Shown one piece after another: positions 25,559 to 35,016 of a stretch of 38,935 bases of DNA (positions are counted from its first letter, which is position 1; the number at the start of each line of letters is the position of its first letter). The DNA is from Nautiliaceae bacterium (GTDB taxonomy: Bacteria > Campylobacterota > Campylobacteria > Campylobacterales > Nautiliaceae): contig JALVVX010000030.1 of assembly GCA_027038555.1 (NCBI GenBank), forward strand, positions 1 through 38,935, written 5' to 3'. Made by a program: the position numbers and the translations under genes. The notes beneath the pieces were generated by a model. The model did no database searches. It saw nothing but the letters and a program-made list of their open reading frames with translations, and was not told where the DNA came from.

Positions 25559-26140
25559 ATGAATAATAAAAGAATAGAAGATAAATTAAAAGCGGGGAAA
25601 AGGCTCTCAAAACTTGATGCGCCCAAAACCATCATAAACAAAGAAAAAATATTAAGCGAGAATGATTTTGTTGTAAGTAAAACAGATACAAAAGGCTATA
25701 TTACATATTGCAACAGAATATTTGTGGAAATGGCCGGGTGGAGCAGGTTTGAGCTGATTGGAGCTAATCATAATATAATAAGGCATCCGGATATGCCAAA
25801 AATCGCTTTTAAAATTCTTTGGGATTTGATACAAAATAAAAAAGAATTTTTCGGATTTGTCAAAAACCTGAGAAAAGACGGTGGATTTTACTGGGTTTTG
25901 GCATATATCACACCTGATTTGGATTTAAACGGAAATATTATAGGCTATACCTCTTTTAGAAAAAAGCCGAGCGGAAAAGGGGTTGAGGCTATGTCTGAAA
26001 TATATAAAAAATTAAAAGAAGCGGAAATGAGCGGAGGTATGAGTGAGGGTTATGAGCTTTTAAAAGAACTTTTAAATGCCGATGACGATAATATAATAGA
26101 TAAATATCATAAATTAGTATTTGATTTACAAAAAGGGTGA
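25559..26140 (+). CDS. Aer/CetB-type PAS-domain redox sensor
   Basis: A 193-residue cytoplasmic protein with one PAS domain (about residues 35-140). It includes YITYCNRIFVEMAGWSRFEL, the loop NIIRHPDMPK (Arg75, His76, Asp78), FFGFVKNLRKDGGFYWV and GYTSFRKKPS. The R-H-x-D spacing equals the FAD-contact residues of E. coli Aer, so FAD binding and redox or energy sensing are likely. It has no membrane helix or output domain, as in Campylobacter CetB, which passes its signal to a separate receptor. The chemoreceptor gene starts 3 bases after its stop, making this a bipartite sensor. The C-terminal helical 50 residues could be the docking part. Confidence 0.88.
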   Translation: MNNKRIEDKLKAGKRLSKLDAPKTIINKEKILSENDFVVSKTDTKGYITYCNRIFVEMAGWSRFELIGANHNIIRHPDMPKIAFKILWDLIQNKKEFFGFVKNLRKDGGFYWVLAYITPDLDLNGNIIGYTSFRKKPSGKGVEAMSEIYKKLKEAEMSGGMSEGYELLKELLNADDDNIIDKYHKLVFDLQKG

Positions 26141-26143
26141 GAA

Positions 26144-27475
26144 ATGTTTTTTAAAAAAAATAAAGTGAACGAAGAAGTCCTTGATAAAATTGAAGATGTG
26201 GTAAAAAAAGCATATGAGGGAGAACTTTATCACAGAATCATTATAAACGGTGAAGAAAGCAAAGAAGAGAAAATTGCCTGGAATATCAATGAAATGCTTG
26301 ATCAGATTGAGGATTTGCTAAGAGAAGCCGAAAACACAATCAAAGGTATTGTTGACGGACAGGAATACAGATATATAATGCCCAGAGGTCTTCACGGGGA
26401 ATTTAAAAATGTTGCTGATGAATTTCAAAAAGTGTCCGAATCTCTTAAAATATCGAAAAAAGTGGAACTTATAAAAGAAATGTCCGATAAATTTATAGAA
26501 ATTGATGGGGGCGTTAGCGCCAATTTGCAATTGGTGGGTGATAATATTTTCGATATTGGTTCTTCTTTTAAAGAGATTGCCGAAAAAGTTAGAGCTTCTT
26601 CAAAACAGGCGGATGAAACATTTGAAAAGATGAAAGAAGCTAAACAAAATTTTGAAATTTTATCTCAAAAAGTTCATGAAACATCAAATGAAGTAAAAGA
26701 TATGAACGAGCATATAACTTCTATTTCAAATATTGTTGAGCTTATTAAAGATATTGCTGACCAGACAAATCTTCTTGCATTAAATGCGGCAATTGAAGCC
26801 GCAAGGGCCGGGGAGCATGGAAGAGGGTTTGCAGTTGTTGCCGATAATGTTCGTGAACTTGCGGAAAAAACACAAAAAGCGACTAATGAAATTGCAATAA
26901 CAATTCAGACGTTACAACAACAGTTTATGAGTATAAACGAAAATACGAATGATATAGTTGAGATAGGTAATACTTCATACAAAACTTTGGAAGATTTTGA
27001 AAAATTGCTTTTTTCTCTCCAAAAAGATTTGAGTATGGTAAATGATATTACGGAAAAAAATATGTTAAAATTGATACTTGTTACATTTAAAATTCATCAT
27101 ATTATTTATAAATCAAATATTTATGCATCAATTGCAAGAGAAAAAGTAGATGATAAAATCTATAATTTAACCGATAAAACTTGTGCTCTTGGAAGATGGC
27201 TTGATAATCCTAAAATAAAAAAAATTTTAAAAAATTATAAAAATTACAATCTTTTAATCGAATTACATAAGAAAATTCACGATTTAGGTCAAGAAGTGTT
27301 GGCAAATGTGAAAAAAGACGGAGTTAAGAAAGAAAATCGGGAGTATTATTTTAAAAAATTGGTAGAATTGGAAGAAAATACGGGAAAATTATTCGATTTA
27401 TTCAACGATTTGGTAGAATTCATTATTAAAATACAAAAGGTAAATGAAATTTTAAAAGAAACTAAGGAAATTTAA
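26144..27475 (+). CDS. Soluble methyl-accepting chemoreceptor with C-terminal zinc-binding CZB domain
   Basis: The 443-residue chemoreceptor has no membrane helix. Residues about 10-110 look like two HAMP-type helical repeats (each with a KG/DG.. then I.WNINEM or [11 protein letters not shown] pattern). The signalling hairpin tip is present as [26 protein letters not shown] onward to [12 protein letters not shown] (split here; about 203-245), which contacts CheA/CheW. The C-terminus is a CZB domain with ligands His318 or His319, Cys347 in CALGRW, His375 and His379 (HKKIH). CZB receptors such as Helicobacter TlpD respond to zinc or oxidants. The TM-less form differs from Campylobacter CetA. 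Paired with the PAS protein 3 bases upstream; gltX overlaps its stop. Confidence 0.9.
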   Translation: MFFKKNKVNEEVLDKIEDVVKKAYEGELYHRIIINGEESKEEKIAWNINEMLDQIEDLLREAENTIKGIVDGQEYRYIMPRGLHGEFKNVADEFQKVSESLKISKKVELIKEMSDKFIEIDGGVSANLQLVGDNIFDIGSSFKEIAEKVRASSKQADETFEKMKEAKQNFEILSQKVHETSNEVKDMNEHITSISNIVELIKDIADQTNLLALNAAIEAARAGEHGRGFAVVADNVRELAEKTQKATNEIAITIQTLQQQFMSINENTNDIVEIGNTSYKTLEDFEKLLFSLQKDLSMVNDITEKNMLKLILVTFKIHHIIYKSNIYASIAREKVDDKIYNLTDKTCALGRWLDNPKIKKILKNYKNYNLLIELHKKIHDLGQEVLANVKKDGVKKENREYYFKKLVELEENTGKLFDLFNDLVEFIIKIQKVNEILKETKEI

Positions 27476-28776
27476 TGCTCAGATTTGCGCCGAGTCCTAC
27501 GGGAGATATGCATATAGGAAATTTAAGAGTTGCTATTTTTAATTATATTGTGGCAAAACAGAAAAATGAAAAACTTTTAATAAGAATCGAAGATACCGAT
27601 AAAGAAAGAAATATTGAAGGTAAAGATAAAGAGATTTTGGAAATCCTTGATATTTTCGGGATAAAATATGACCAGGTTGTATATCAGTCTTCAAATTTTC
27701 ATATTCATAGAGAAATGGCTAAAAGACTTCTTGATAATAAAAAGGCATTTGTCTGCTTTTGTAATGAAGATGAAATTGCAGTTGAAAGGGAAAAAGCAAA
27801 AATCGAAAAAAGACCTTACAGGTATTCGGGCAAATGCGAATATCTTGATTCAAAAGAAATAGAGAAAAAAATAAAACATAAAAAACCATTTGTAATAAGA
27901 CTTAAAAAGTCTGAAAAACCGGTTAAATTTAGCGACCTTATAAAAGGTGAAATGGAATTTTCACCGTTTGATATTGACAGTTTTGTAATTATGAGAGCTG
28001 ATTTGACTCCTACTTATAATTTTGCATGTGCGGTTGATGATATGCTTTATGATATTTCTCTTGTAATAAGAGGGGAAGATCATTTAAGCAATACGCCAAA
28101 GCAAATTGCTATAAGAAAAGCACTTGGATATGATAAAGAAATAGAATATGCCCATTTGCCTATAATTCTTAATGAAGAAGGCAAAAAAATGAGTAAAAGA
28201 GATAATGCAAGCAGTGTTAAATGGCTTTTAAAAGAAGGTTTTTTACCAGAGGCAATTGCAAATTATTTAATTTTGCTTGGAAATAGTTTTGAAAAAGAAG
28301 TATTTACTTTAGAAGAGGCAGTTGAGTTTTTTGATTTAAGCAAAATTTCACGTGCACCAGCGAAATTTGATATTGATAAACTTAAATTTTTAAATAAAGA
28401 ACATATGAAAAAATTAAATAATCTTGCTAAAAGATTCGGGGTAAATGAAATATATGAAGGACTTTTGCAGATTTTTAAAGATGAAAGTGATACTTTAAAA
28501 GAGATAAAAGAAAAATTTGATATGGTGTTTGAAAAATGTGAAGATGAAGAGTTTAAAAATGAAAGAGAAATTATAAAAAAAGAGATTTTGGAAAACGAAC
28601 TTGAAGAAAATTATGATGAGTTTAAAAAACATATTCAAACAAATACAGGTCTTAAAGGTAAAAAACTGTTTATGCCATTAAGAGAACTTTTAATAAATCA
28701 AAAACACGGTGCGGAAATTAAAGATTTATATAAAACTATGAGACCTTATTTAAAAGAAGTTATAAAAACAAGATAA
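27475..28776 (+). CDS. gltX: Glutamate--tRNA ligase, GluRS2-like
   Basis: Class I synthetase. The HIGH-type motif is FAPSPTGDMHIGNLR, and the KMSKS-type motif is KKMSKRDNASS. A zinc-like cluster C-F-C (94, 96) with Cys121 follows, as in E. coli GluRS. At 433 residues and with the [16 protein letters not shown] start it resembles the second GluRS of Helicobacter pylori, which mostly glutamylates tRNA-Gln for conversion by GatCAB. A second gltX elsewhere in the genome is therefore predicted. The ATG overlaps the chemoreceptor stop by one base, probably fortuitous clustering. The assignment to the tRNA-Gln type is by recalled similarity, not alignment. Confidence 0.93.
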   Translation: MLRFAPSPTGDMHIGNLRVAIFNYIVAKQKNEKLLIRIEDTDKERNIEGKDKEILEILDIFGIKYDQVVYQSSNFHIHREMAKRLLDNKKAFVCFCNEDEIAVEREKAKIEKRPYRYSGKCEYLDSKEIEKKIKHKKPFVIRLKKSEKPVKFSDLIKGEMEFSPFDIDSFVIMRADLTPTYNFACAVDDMLYDISLVIRGEDHLSNTPKQIAIRKALGYDKEIEYAHLPIILNEEGKKMSKRDNASSVKWLLKEGFLPEAIANYLILLGNSFEKEVFTLEEAVEFFDLSKISRAPAKFDIDKLKFLNKEHMKKLNNLAKRFGVNEIYEGLLQIFKDESDTLKEIKEKFDMVFEKCEDEEFKNEREIIKKEILENELEENYDEFKKHIQTNTGLKGKKLFMPLRELLINQKHGAEIKDLYKTMRPYLKEVIKTR

Positions 28777-28778
28777 TT

Positions 28779-28787
28779 TGGTAAAAT
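28779..28787 (+). promoter_or_regulatory. Extended -10 promoter element of yggT
   Basis: TGG-TAAAAT in ATTTGGTAAAATTA lies directly after the gltX stop and 22 bases before the yggT ATG, so yggT and the lytic transglycosylase can be transcribed apart from gltX. Confidence 0.5.
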
Positions 28788-28809
28788 TAAATAAAAAAAC
28801 GGAGGGGAA

Positions 28810-29088
28810 ATGAATACTGTTTTAATAAGTATTTTACAATTTATAAGTTTAATTATAAGTATTTACATATGGGTTGTAATAATTGCAGCCTTGATAACTT
28901 GGGTTCAGCCAAATCCGTATAATCCTATTGTAAGGTTTTTGTGGAATGTGACAGAACCGGTATATGCTTATATAAGAAGATTTATTCCTACAAATTTCGG
29001 AGGGTTTGACATCGCACCGATTATTTTGATTTTAGCTTTGCAGTTTTTACAGATTCTTATAAATAACATAATTGCGAGGCTATATTGA
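28810..29088 (+). CDS. YggT family membrane protein
   Basis: The 92-residue protein has two hydrophobic helices and the YggT signatures: ALITWVQPNPYNPIVRFLWN in the middle and then VTEPVYAYIRRFIP, with GGFDIAPIILILALQFL in the second helix. YggT proteins are linked to osmotic or ion homeostasis and to cell-division-associated membrane organisation, with the mechanism unsettled. AACGGAGGGG gives a strong ribosome site. The stop TGA overlaps the TTG start of the next gene. Confidence 0.93.
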   Translation: MNTVLISILQFISLIISIYIWVVIIAALITWVQPNPYNPIVRFLWNVTEPVYAYIRRFIPTNFGGFDIAPIILILALQFLQILINNIIARLY

Positions 29089-30575
29089 AGTTTTTATATT
29101 TTTTCATCCCGGCTTTTTTGTTTTCCCTTAATCTTAGTGAAATTTTAACCCATCCGAAAAGTTATGTCAGAGATTTTTATTTAACGGAATTTATGAGAGA
29201 AACTAATAATTCCGTTTTGGCCTTTAAAGCGTATTCTTCTTTGTATAAAGTTAAACTTTTCAAACACACAAGACTTCTCTCAAAATTTCCAGAATTCAAA
29301 GATATATATAGATGTATAAACGTAAAAAAAGAATATTTAAAAGAAGTAGATATTAGTTGTATTTTGAACAATGGACTTTCGCTTGGAACAATCTCAAAAC
29401 TAAATAAAAACGATTTAAAATATTTGTATAATAACCTTCCTCCTTCAAAACAAAAAAAAGCCGTAAAAGTTTTTTTAAATAATGATTTTTCACAAATATT
29501 TAAAAACAGAGATTTGGGTTATTATTTTATTTTAAACTATCCGAGTAAAAAAATAGATCAAAAAATTAATAATTTCAAAATTTTTGAAGACAAATATTTT
29601 TATCTTTTTGTAAAAAGTGCGGTAAAAAATCGTCTTTTAAAAATTAAAAAATCTTTAAATAAGCTAAATTATAAAAAATTTAACGATAAGGTAAAATGGT
29701 GGCTTTTTTTAAATGCCATGACTCTAAATAATCAAAAAAGGGCTTTTAAAATTTTGCAATCTATAAAAAATAAAACTTCGAAAATCAATTTTTGGCTTTG
29801 GAAATTAAGTGATAATAAAAAATACTTAGATAATCTTTTGAAAAACACAAGAGTGAACTTTTATACTCTGTATGCATATGAGCAAGCAGGTAAAAAATTT
29901 AAAAACATTAAAACCGATATAATTTATAATTCAGTAAAAAAACCTGTTTTTAATCAAAATAATCCATGGGATGTGCTTAAATTTTTTGCTACATTAAATA
30001 ACACGAAAAACTTTTTTGCTCTTGCAAAAAAACTTGATAATTATAATTCCGTTGCATTAAAAGCAATTGTTCTTGATAAGGCTTTTCATTATAAATATAA
30101 TTATTTTATAACACCGAATATTTATAATGATAAAAATGTTTCATTTAAAGCCTTTGTATATGCAATTACCAGACAAGAGAGTAGATTTATACCTGCGTGT
30201 GTGAGTAGAAGTTATGCTCTTGGAGCTATGCAGATTATGCCTTTTTTGATTAGAAGTTATAAAGGTAACGTATTTAAACAGTTTGATTATAAAGAAAACA
30301 TAAGGCTTGGTGTAAAACATTTAAAATGGCTCTTTGCTAAACTTCATAATCCTTTAATGGTTGCTTATGCATATAACGGGGGTATAGGGTTTGTAAAAAG
30401 AAAAGTAAAACCATTTTTTAAATATAAAGGGAAATACGAGCCTTTTTTGAGTATGGAACTTGTAAAATATGATGAGAGCAGAGAATACGGGAAAAAAGTT
30501 TTAGCGAATTATGTGATTTATTCTCATATATTCGGCGATAAAAATATAACTCTTCACAAACTCCTTAAAAAGTGA
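29085..30575 (+). CDS. Soluble-type lytic murein transglycosylase
   Basis: Cuts peptidoglycan glycan strands to 1,6-anhydro-muropeptides in the periplasm. A signal peptide (FLYFFIPAFLFSLNLS) precedes a long Lys/Asn-rich helical region (about 20-340, like the superhelical U-domain of Slt70) and a C-terminal SLT domain. The catalytic Glu365 is in ITRQESRFIPACVSRSYALG, followed by AMQIMPF and VAYAYNGG. At 496 residues it is somewhat shorter than E. coli Slt70. The start is TTG at 29085, in a TTGA overlap with yggT; no ATG fits. It converges with the lipoprotein gene, sharing 11 bases. Confidence 0.92.
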   Translation: MKFLYFFIPAFLFSLNLSEILTHPKSYVRDFYLTEFMRETNNSVLAFKAYSSLYKVKLFKHTRLLSKFPEFKDIYRCINVKKEYLKEVDISCILNNGLSLGTISKLNKNDLKYLYNNLPPSKQKKAVKVFLNNDFSQIFKNRDLGYYFILNYPSKKIDQKINNFKIFEDKYFYLFVKSAVKNRLLKIKKSLNKLNYKKFNDKVKWWLFLNAMTLNNQKRAFKILQSIKNKTSKINFWLWKLSDNKKYLDNLLKNTRVNFYTLYAYEQAGKKFKNIKTDIIYNSVKKPVFNQNNPWDVLKFFATLNNTKNFFALAKKLDNYNSVALKAIVLDKAFHYKYNYFITPNIYNDKNVSFKAFVYAITRQESRFIPACVSRSYALGAMQIMPFLIRSYKGNVFKQFDYKENIRLGVKHLKWLFAKLHNPLMVAYAYNGGIGFVKRKVKPFFKYKGKYEPFLSMELVKYDESREYGKKVLANYVIYSHIFGDKNITLHKLLKK

Positions 30576-31014
30576 GTTTTACCTCTCCCCAGTGTTTGCT
30601 TTTGTATATTAAATTATAAGGTTTGTTTGTCTGGTTAAATTCTACAAGGTAGTAGCTCATCCATGAATTATAAAAAGGATAAAATTTATATGGTATGAAT
30701 TTAGGAATTTCTGACGATATTTTCAGAGGTTTTAAACCGTTAAGTGTCAGATTGAATTCTCTGTTTTGGAGTGTGTTGTCAAAGTCGTTATAAACTCCTA
30801 CCAAAAAAGCAGTGTTTTGAAATTTATCCGGGAAAAGAGGGTTAAGATACACAGCATCAATTAAAGCTTTTGTTTCAAGTGAATTTACTATTTGTCCTCT
30901 TTGTGTATATTTTAATGTTTTTTCATATAATGAATCTTTATGAAAAGCGTTTTTTATGGCACATCCGTTAAAAATAATGCCCAAAGTTATCAAAAAGAAA
31001 AATACTCTCTTCAT
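30565..31014 (-). CDS. Putative lipoprotein of unknown function
   Basis: The 149-residue product has a lipoprotein signal (VFFFLITLGIIFNGC, lipidated Cys at about residue 18) and thus a predicted envelope location. The remainder is mixed alpha/beta with a conserved-looking KALIDAVYLNPLFPDKF stretch. I do not recognise a family. It is transcribed opposite to both neighbours. Its last 11 bases overlap the 3' end of the lytic transglycosylase gene, and it is divergent from the gene at 31065 with a 50-base gap. Confidence 0.8.
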   Translation of the reverse strand: MKRVFFFLITLGIIFNGCAIKNAFHKDSLYEKTLKYTQRGQIVNSLETKALIDAVYLNPLFPDKFQNTAFLVGVYNDFDNTLQNREFNLTLNGLKPLKISSEIPKFIPYKFYPFYNSWMSYYLVEFNQTNKPYNLIYKSKHWGEVKLTF

Positions 31015-31064
31015 TTAAAACCTTTTTTTGGTTATTATAACATTAATTTTATTAAAGGAGAATA

Positions 31065-31601
31065 ATGAAATTTAATGTAATCGGAATTGGCGATTATATT
31101 GGCAAATGTATATACGATGAAGCAGAAGATGCTTTATTGGTTAATAATAAAATTGTTTTGGATTTTAAAAAAAAATATAAAAATTTTCTAAAATATACAA
31201 AATTTATGATTAATACGGAAATTGACAGAAATTGGGTTAGTTTTCAATTTATTCCCATAAATTATGAATATTTAAAAAGAAAATTTGCAATAATTACAGC
31301 ATACAATCCTAAAAACCTTATATTAAACGATTTTTTGAATTTCATAAGAAATACCGAACTTGAAAGTCTTATTAAAACCCTTGGATATGAATATATGACG
31401 AGTATTGGAGAACTTTTTGACCACAGTGAAGAGAGTTTTATAATATATGATATCGAAAAAAAAGAAGCTCTTGAAATCGGAAAACAGTTTGACCAAAGTA
31501 CAATATTTTATAATTCGGGAAGTGAAATTTTAATAACCGAATGCGACACGGGTAAAGATATATTAAAATATAATTATGAAAAACATTTTAAAGGATTTTA
31601 A
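31065..31601 (+). CDS. DUF3293-like protein
   Basis: A 178-residue cytoplasmic protein with features I associate with DUF3293: IITAYNPKNLILND in the middle, a DHSEESFIIYDI segment and EIGKQFDQSTIFY near the end. The function of that family is not known. The first 60 residues (DYIGKCIYDEAEDALLVNN) are less typical and may be a lineage addition. The stop overlaps the start of the small membrane protein by one base, so it heads a three-gene group ending in comF. Assignment is from memory of the family pattern. Confidence 0.72.
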   Translation: MKFNVIGIGDYIGKCIYDEAEDALLVNNKIVLDFKKKYKNFLKYTKFMINTEIDRNWVSFQFIPINYEYLKRKFAIITAYNPKNLILNDFLNFIRNTELESLIKTLGYEYMTSIGELFDHSEESFIIYDIEKKEALEIGKQFDQSTIFYNSGSEILITECDTGKDILKYNYEKHFKGF

Positions 31602-31819
31602 TGCAGGATTATAAAGACAGAAAGCTTACAGGTCCTGAGATGGCGGGAGTTAGTGCGGCAATTTTAATGTTTTTCGGTGTAGGAATGATAATGGGAGGAA
31701 GTGCAAGCGGTAATATGAAACTGTTTTGGAGCGGTGTTGGAATTTTTAGTATAGGAAGTGCAATAGCTTTGTATCTTTTGTTTAAATACAAACCTAAAAA
31801 GGATGACGAGAATTTTTAA
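31601..31819 (+). CDS. Two-helix membrane protein of unknown function
   Basis: A 72-residue product with two hydrophobic helices (about 15-33 and 40-62) rich in Gly, Ala and Ser (AAILMFFGVGMIMGGSASG), a polar N-terminus and a lysine/aspartate C-terminus (KPKKDDENF). The ATG overlaps the upstream stop by one base and its own end overlaps comF by 17 bases, so coding status is well supported by packing. No family is recognised. Confidence 0.75.
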   Translation: MQDYKDRKLTGPEMAGVSAAILMFFGVGMIMGGSASGNMKLFWSGVGIFSIGSAIALYLLFKYKPKKDDENF

Positions 31820-32354
31820 TTGTTTGATTTGCGGGGAATTTTCTTTTTCTCTTTTTTGTACAAAATGTAAAAAATTGATTAAACCAGAAATAAAATATAA
31901 TGACGATGTTGTAAGTTTTTATAATTATGAAAATATTGAGTATTTAATAAAATTCAAATATAAAAAATTCGGTAACATTGTATTTAAAGAACTTTCTAAA
32001 CCTTTTGGTGTTTTTTCTAAAAACTATCCCGGTAAATTAAATATTGTGCCAATTGATGATAAAACATACAAAGGATACTCTCATACGGCAATTCTTGCAA
32101 ATGCTATGAAAAAAGATAAAAAGCTTTATTCAACCCTACATTCGCAAAATAATATCAAATATGCCGGAAAATCACTTGAATTCAGACTGCAAAATCCGAG
32201 AGATTTTAAATACACCGGTCCTGAAAATATTGATGTTGTACTTATTGATGATGTAGTTACTACCAAAACCACACTTAATGAAGCAAAAGAAGTGCTTAAA
32301 AAACATAATGTGAATGTTTTGTTTTGTCTGGTGTTAGCTGATTTGAGAAGATGA
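31803..32354 (+). CDS. ComF family phosphoribosyltransferase-like protein
   Basis: The 183-residue protein has an N-terminal zinc ribbon (Cys7, Cys10, Cys19, Cys22) and a C-terminal PRTase-type PRPP loop (VDVVLIDDVVTTKTTLNEA), the ComF layout. In competent bacteria ComF acts in handling incoming single-stranded DNA. In Campylobacter jejuni the same gene is next to gyrA (Cj1028c) and is associated with transformation. The central part is shorter than in many ComF proteins, so whether catalysis is retained is unclear. It overlaps the preceding membrane-protein gene by 17 bases. A repeat tract follows, then gyrA. Confidence 0.87.
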   Translation: MTRIFNCLICGEFSFSLFCTKCKKLIKPEIKYNDDVVSFYNYENIEYLIKFKYKKFGNIVFKELSKPFGVFSKNYPGKLNIVPIDDKTYKGYSHTAILANAMKKDKKLYSTLHSQNNIKYAGKSLEFRLQNPRDFKYTGPENIDVVLIDDVVTTKTTLNEAKEVLKKHNVNVLFCLVLADLRR

Positions 32355-32450
32355 TGGGTGGATGGGTAAATGAGTTGATGGGTGTATGAGCGGATGAGTA
32401 GATGAGTGGATAAGTTATGAGTATTTAGTTTGATGTTATGGGTGGATGAT
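32351..32450 (+). repeat. Degenerate 8-base tandem repeat (GATGRGTN)
   Basis: About nine units can be laid out in an 8-base register (GATGGGTG, GATGGGTA, AATGAGTT, GATGGGTG, TATGAGCG, GATGAGTA, GATGAGTG and onward). A further GGGTGGAT lies near 32440. The strand is nearly free of C. It is the same unit as the array before clpB but more diverged, and it begins at the comF stop. The remaining gap to 32543 holds only the gyrA promoter. Confidence 0.75.
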
Positions 32451-32515
32451 TGATTATGTGTTGATTTTTTTAAATTTAAGCTGATGTTTTCATACTTTTA
32501 AAGTTTTCGGTATTT

Positions 32516-32524
32516 TGGTATAAT
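32516..32524 (+). promoter_or_regulatory. Extended -10 promoter element of gyrA
   Basis: TGG-TATAAT in TTTTGGTATAATTG lies 19 bases before the gyrA ATG. No consensus -35 box is present. Confidence 0.55.
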
Positions 32525-32543
32525 TGTTTAAAAAAGGATATTA

Positions 32544-34988
32544 ATGCAAGTTATTCCTGTTAGAATTGAAGATACCCTTGCGAAAAGTTATCTTGAATAC
32601 TCAATGAGTGTAATTGTGGGAAGGGCTCTTCCTGATGTCAGAGACGGGCTTAAACCTGTTCATAGAAGAATACTTTATGCAATGTATAAAATGGGTATTA
32701 CTTCAAGCTCTCCATATAAAAAATCGGCAAGAATAGTTGGGGATGTAATAGGTAAATATCATCCTCACGGAGACAGTGCCGTTTATGAAGCGCTTGTAAG
32801 AATGGCGCAGGATTTTTCAATGAGAATGCCTTTAATCGACGGTCAGGGGAACTTTGGAAGTATCGACGGTGATAACGCCGCGGCTATGAGATATACCGAA
32901 GCGAGACTTACAAAAATTGCAGAGGAACTTTTAAGAGATATCGATAAAGACACTGTCGATTTTATACCGAATTATGACGGAAGCGAAAAAGAACCGGTGG
33001 TTCTTCCCGCAAGATTCCCAAATCTTTTGGTTAACGGAAGCAGCGGTATTGCCGTTGGTATGGCTACAAACATACCTCCTCATAACCTTACAGAACTTCT
33101 TGATGCACTTATTTATATGATTGATAATAAAGACGCTCAACTTGAAGATATTTTACAGTTTGTAAAAGGTCCGGATTTTCCGACAGGCGGAATTATCTTT
33201 GGAAGAGGGGGAATTCTTGAAGCATATAAAACCGGAAGAGGTTCTATCAAAATAAGGGCAAAACATCATATCGAGCACAGAGGAAACAGAGAAATTATAG
33301 TAATTGACGAACTTCCTTATCAGGTAAACAAAGCAAAACTTATTGAAAAAATAAGCGACCTTGTAAAAGATAAAATAATAGAAGGCATTTCAGAAGTTAG
33401 AGATGAGAGTGACAGGGAAGGTATCAGGGTTGTGATTGAGCTTAAAAAAGATGCAATGAGTGAAATTATTCTGAACAATCTTTATAAACACACTCAAATG
33501 CAGGTAAGTTTTGGTATTAATATGTTGGCTATTATAGATAAAGAACCAAAACTTTTTAATCTGCTTGAAATTTTAAATACATTTATAAAATTCAGAAAAA
33601 CTGTGGTTATTAGAAGAACTATTTATGAACTCCAAGAAGCCAAAAGAAGAGCTCATATTTTAGAAGGTTTAAGAATTGCACTTGCAAATATCGATGAGGT
33701 AGTTGAGCTTATCAAAAAATCAAAAGATACAAAAGACGCAAAAGAAAAACTTATTGAAAGATTTATATTAAGCGAAATACAAGCTCAGGCAATTCTTGAT
33801 ATGAAACTTAGCAGACTGACTTCTCTTGAAATTGAAAAAATAGAAAAAGAGTATGCCGAGCTTATGGAAAAAATAGCATATCTTAATTCTATTTTGAAAG
33901 AAGAAGAAGTTTTAAACGGAGTTATCAAAGAAGAGCTTGAAGAGATAAAAAGAAAATACCCAACTAAAAGACTTACGGAAATAGTGGATGATTATGACGA
34001 TATAGACATCGAAGATTTGATTCCAAATGAAGAGATGGTTGTGACAATTACTCACAGAGGATATGTAAAAAGAGTTCCTTTAAAAACTTATGAGAGACAA
34101 AACAGAGGCGGAAAAGGCAAAAAGGCGCTTACAACCTATGAAGACGACTTTATAGAAGATTTTTATATTGCAAAAGCGCATGATACGCTGATGATTATAA
34201 CGGATAAAGGTCAGCTTCACTGGCTGAAAGTTTATAAAATTCCAGAAGGTAGCAGAACAAGTAAAGGTAAGGCAATTGTAAACCTTATAAATCTTGATAA
34301 AGATGAAAAGATTCAGACAATTATCAAAACAAGCGATTTTGACGAGAGTAAATCCCTTGCATTCTTTACCAAAAACGGAATTGTAAAAAGAACTAATCTG
34401 AGTGAATTTAAAAACATAAGAAGTACAGGAGTTAGGGCAATTACTATTGATGATGGTGATGAGCTTGTAACTGCCAAAATAGTTTATTCTGAGGATAAAG
34501 AACTTTTCATCGTTACAAAAAAAGGACAGGCGATAAGATTCCCGGTAGATACAGTAAGAGAGATGGGAAGAAGTGCAAGAGGTGTTAAAGGTATAACATT
34601 TAAAATTGAAGGTGATGAGGTTGTAGGGGCACTTTCACTTAAAGATGAAAATCAAGAAATACTTACAGTCAGTGAAAAAGGATTTGGAAAAAGAACGGAA
34701 GCAAATGCATACAGGCTTACAAACAGAGGCGGAAAAGGTGTAATTGCTATGAAACTTACCAATAAAACTGGTGATTTGGTAGGAGTTGTCGCAACGGAAG
34801 AAAATCATGATTTAATGCTTTTAACAAGTAAAGGTAAAATGATAAGAGTTAGTATTGATTCAATTAGCAAAACAGGTAAAAATACTCAGGGAGTAAGAAT
34901 TGTAAAACTTGACAATGATGATAAAGTGGTAAGTGTTGCAAAAACTCCGTCACAAAAAGAGGAAGAACTGTTAATTAATGAAGAATAA
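32544..34988 (+). CDS. gyrA: DNA gyrase subunit A
   Basis: Breakage-reunion subunit of gyrase, which introduces negative supercoils. The catalytic tyrosine is Tyr117 in [12 protein letters not shown]. The quinolone-determining region reads [20 protein letters not shown] with Ser78 and Glu82 at the E. coli Ser83 and Asp87 positions, so no common resistance change is seen. The C-terminal pinwheel domain contains the GyrA box as QNRGGKG (second residue Asn in place of Arg) and a second NRGGKG repeat. At 814 residues it is full length. flgP follows 28 bases later and is probably read through, as in Campylobacter. Confidence 0.98.
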   Translation: MQVIPVRIEDTLAKSYLEYSMSVIVGRALPDVRDGLKPVHRRILYAMYKMGITSSSPYKKSARIVGDVIGKYHPHGDSAVYEALVRMAQDFSMRMPLIDGQGNFGSIDGDNAAAMRYTEARLTKIAEELLRDIDKDTVDFIPNYDGSEKEPVVLPARFPNLLVNGSSGIAVGMATNIPPHNLTELLDALIYMIDNKDAQLEDILQFVKGPDFPTGGIIFGRGGILEAYKTGRGSIKIRAKHHIEHRGNREIIVIDELPYQVNKAKLIEKISDLVKDKIIEGISEVRDESDREGIRVVIELKKDAMSEIILNNLYKHTQMQVSFGINMLAIIDKEPKLFNLLEILNTFIKFRKTVVIRRTIYELQEAKRRAHILEGLRIALANIDEVVELIKKSKDTKDAKEKLIERFILSEIQAQAILDMKLSRLTSLEIEKIEKEYAELMEKIAYLNSILKEEEVLNGVIKEELEEIKRKYPTKRLTEIVDDYDDIDIEDLIPNEEMVVTITHRGYVKRVPLKTYERQNRGGKGKKALTTYEDDFIEDFYIAKAHDTLMIITDKGQLHWLKVYKIPEGSRTSKGKAIVNLINLDKDEKIQTIIKTSDFDESKSLAFFTKNGIVKRTNLSEFKNIRSTGVRAITIDDGDELVTAKIVYSEDKELFIVTKKGQAIRFPVDTVREMGRSARGVKGITFKIEGDEVVGALSLKDENQEILTVSEKGFGKRTEANAYRLTNRGGKGVIAMKLTNKTGDLVGVVATEENHDLMLLTSKGKMIRVSIDSISKTGKNTQGVRIVKLDNDDKVVSVAKTPSQKEEELLINEE

Positions 34989-35016
34989 TGCCGATATAAA
35001 ATAAAAAGGGTTTAAA

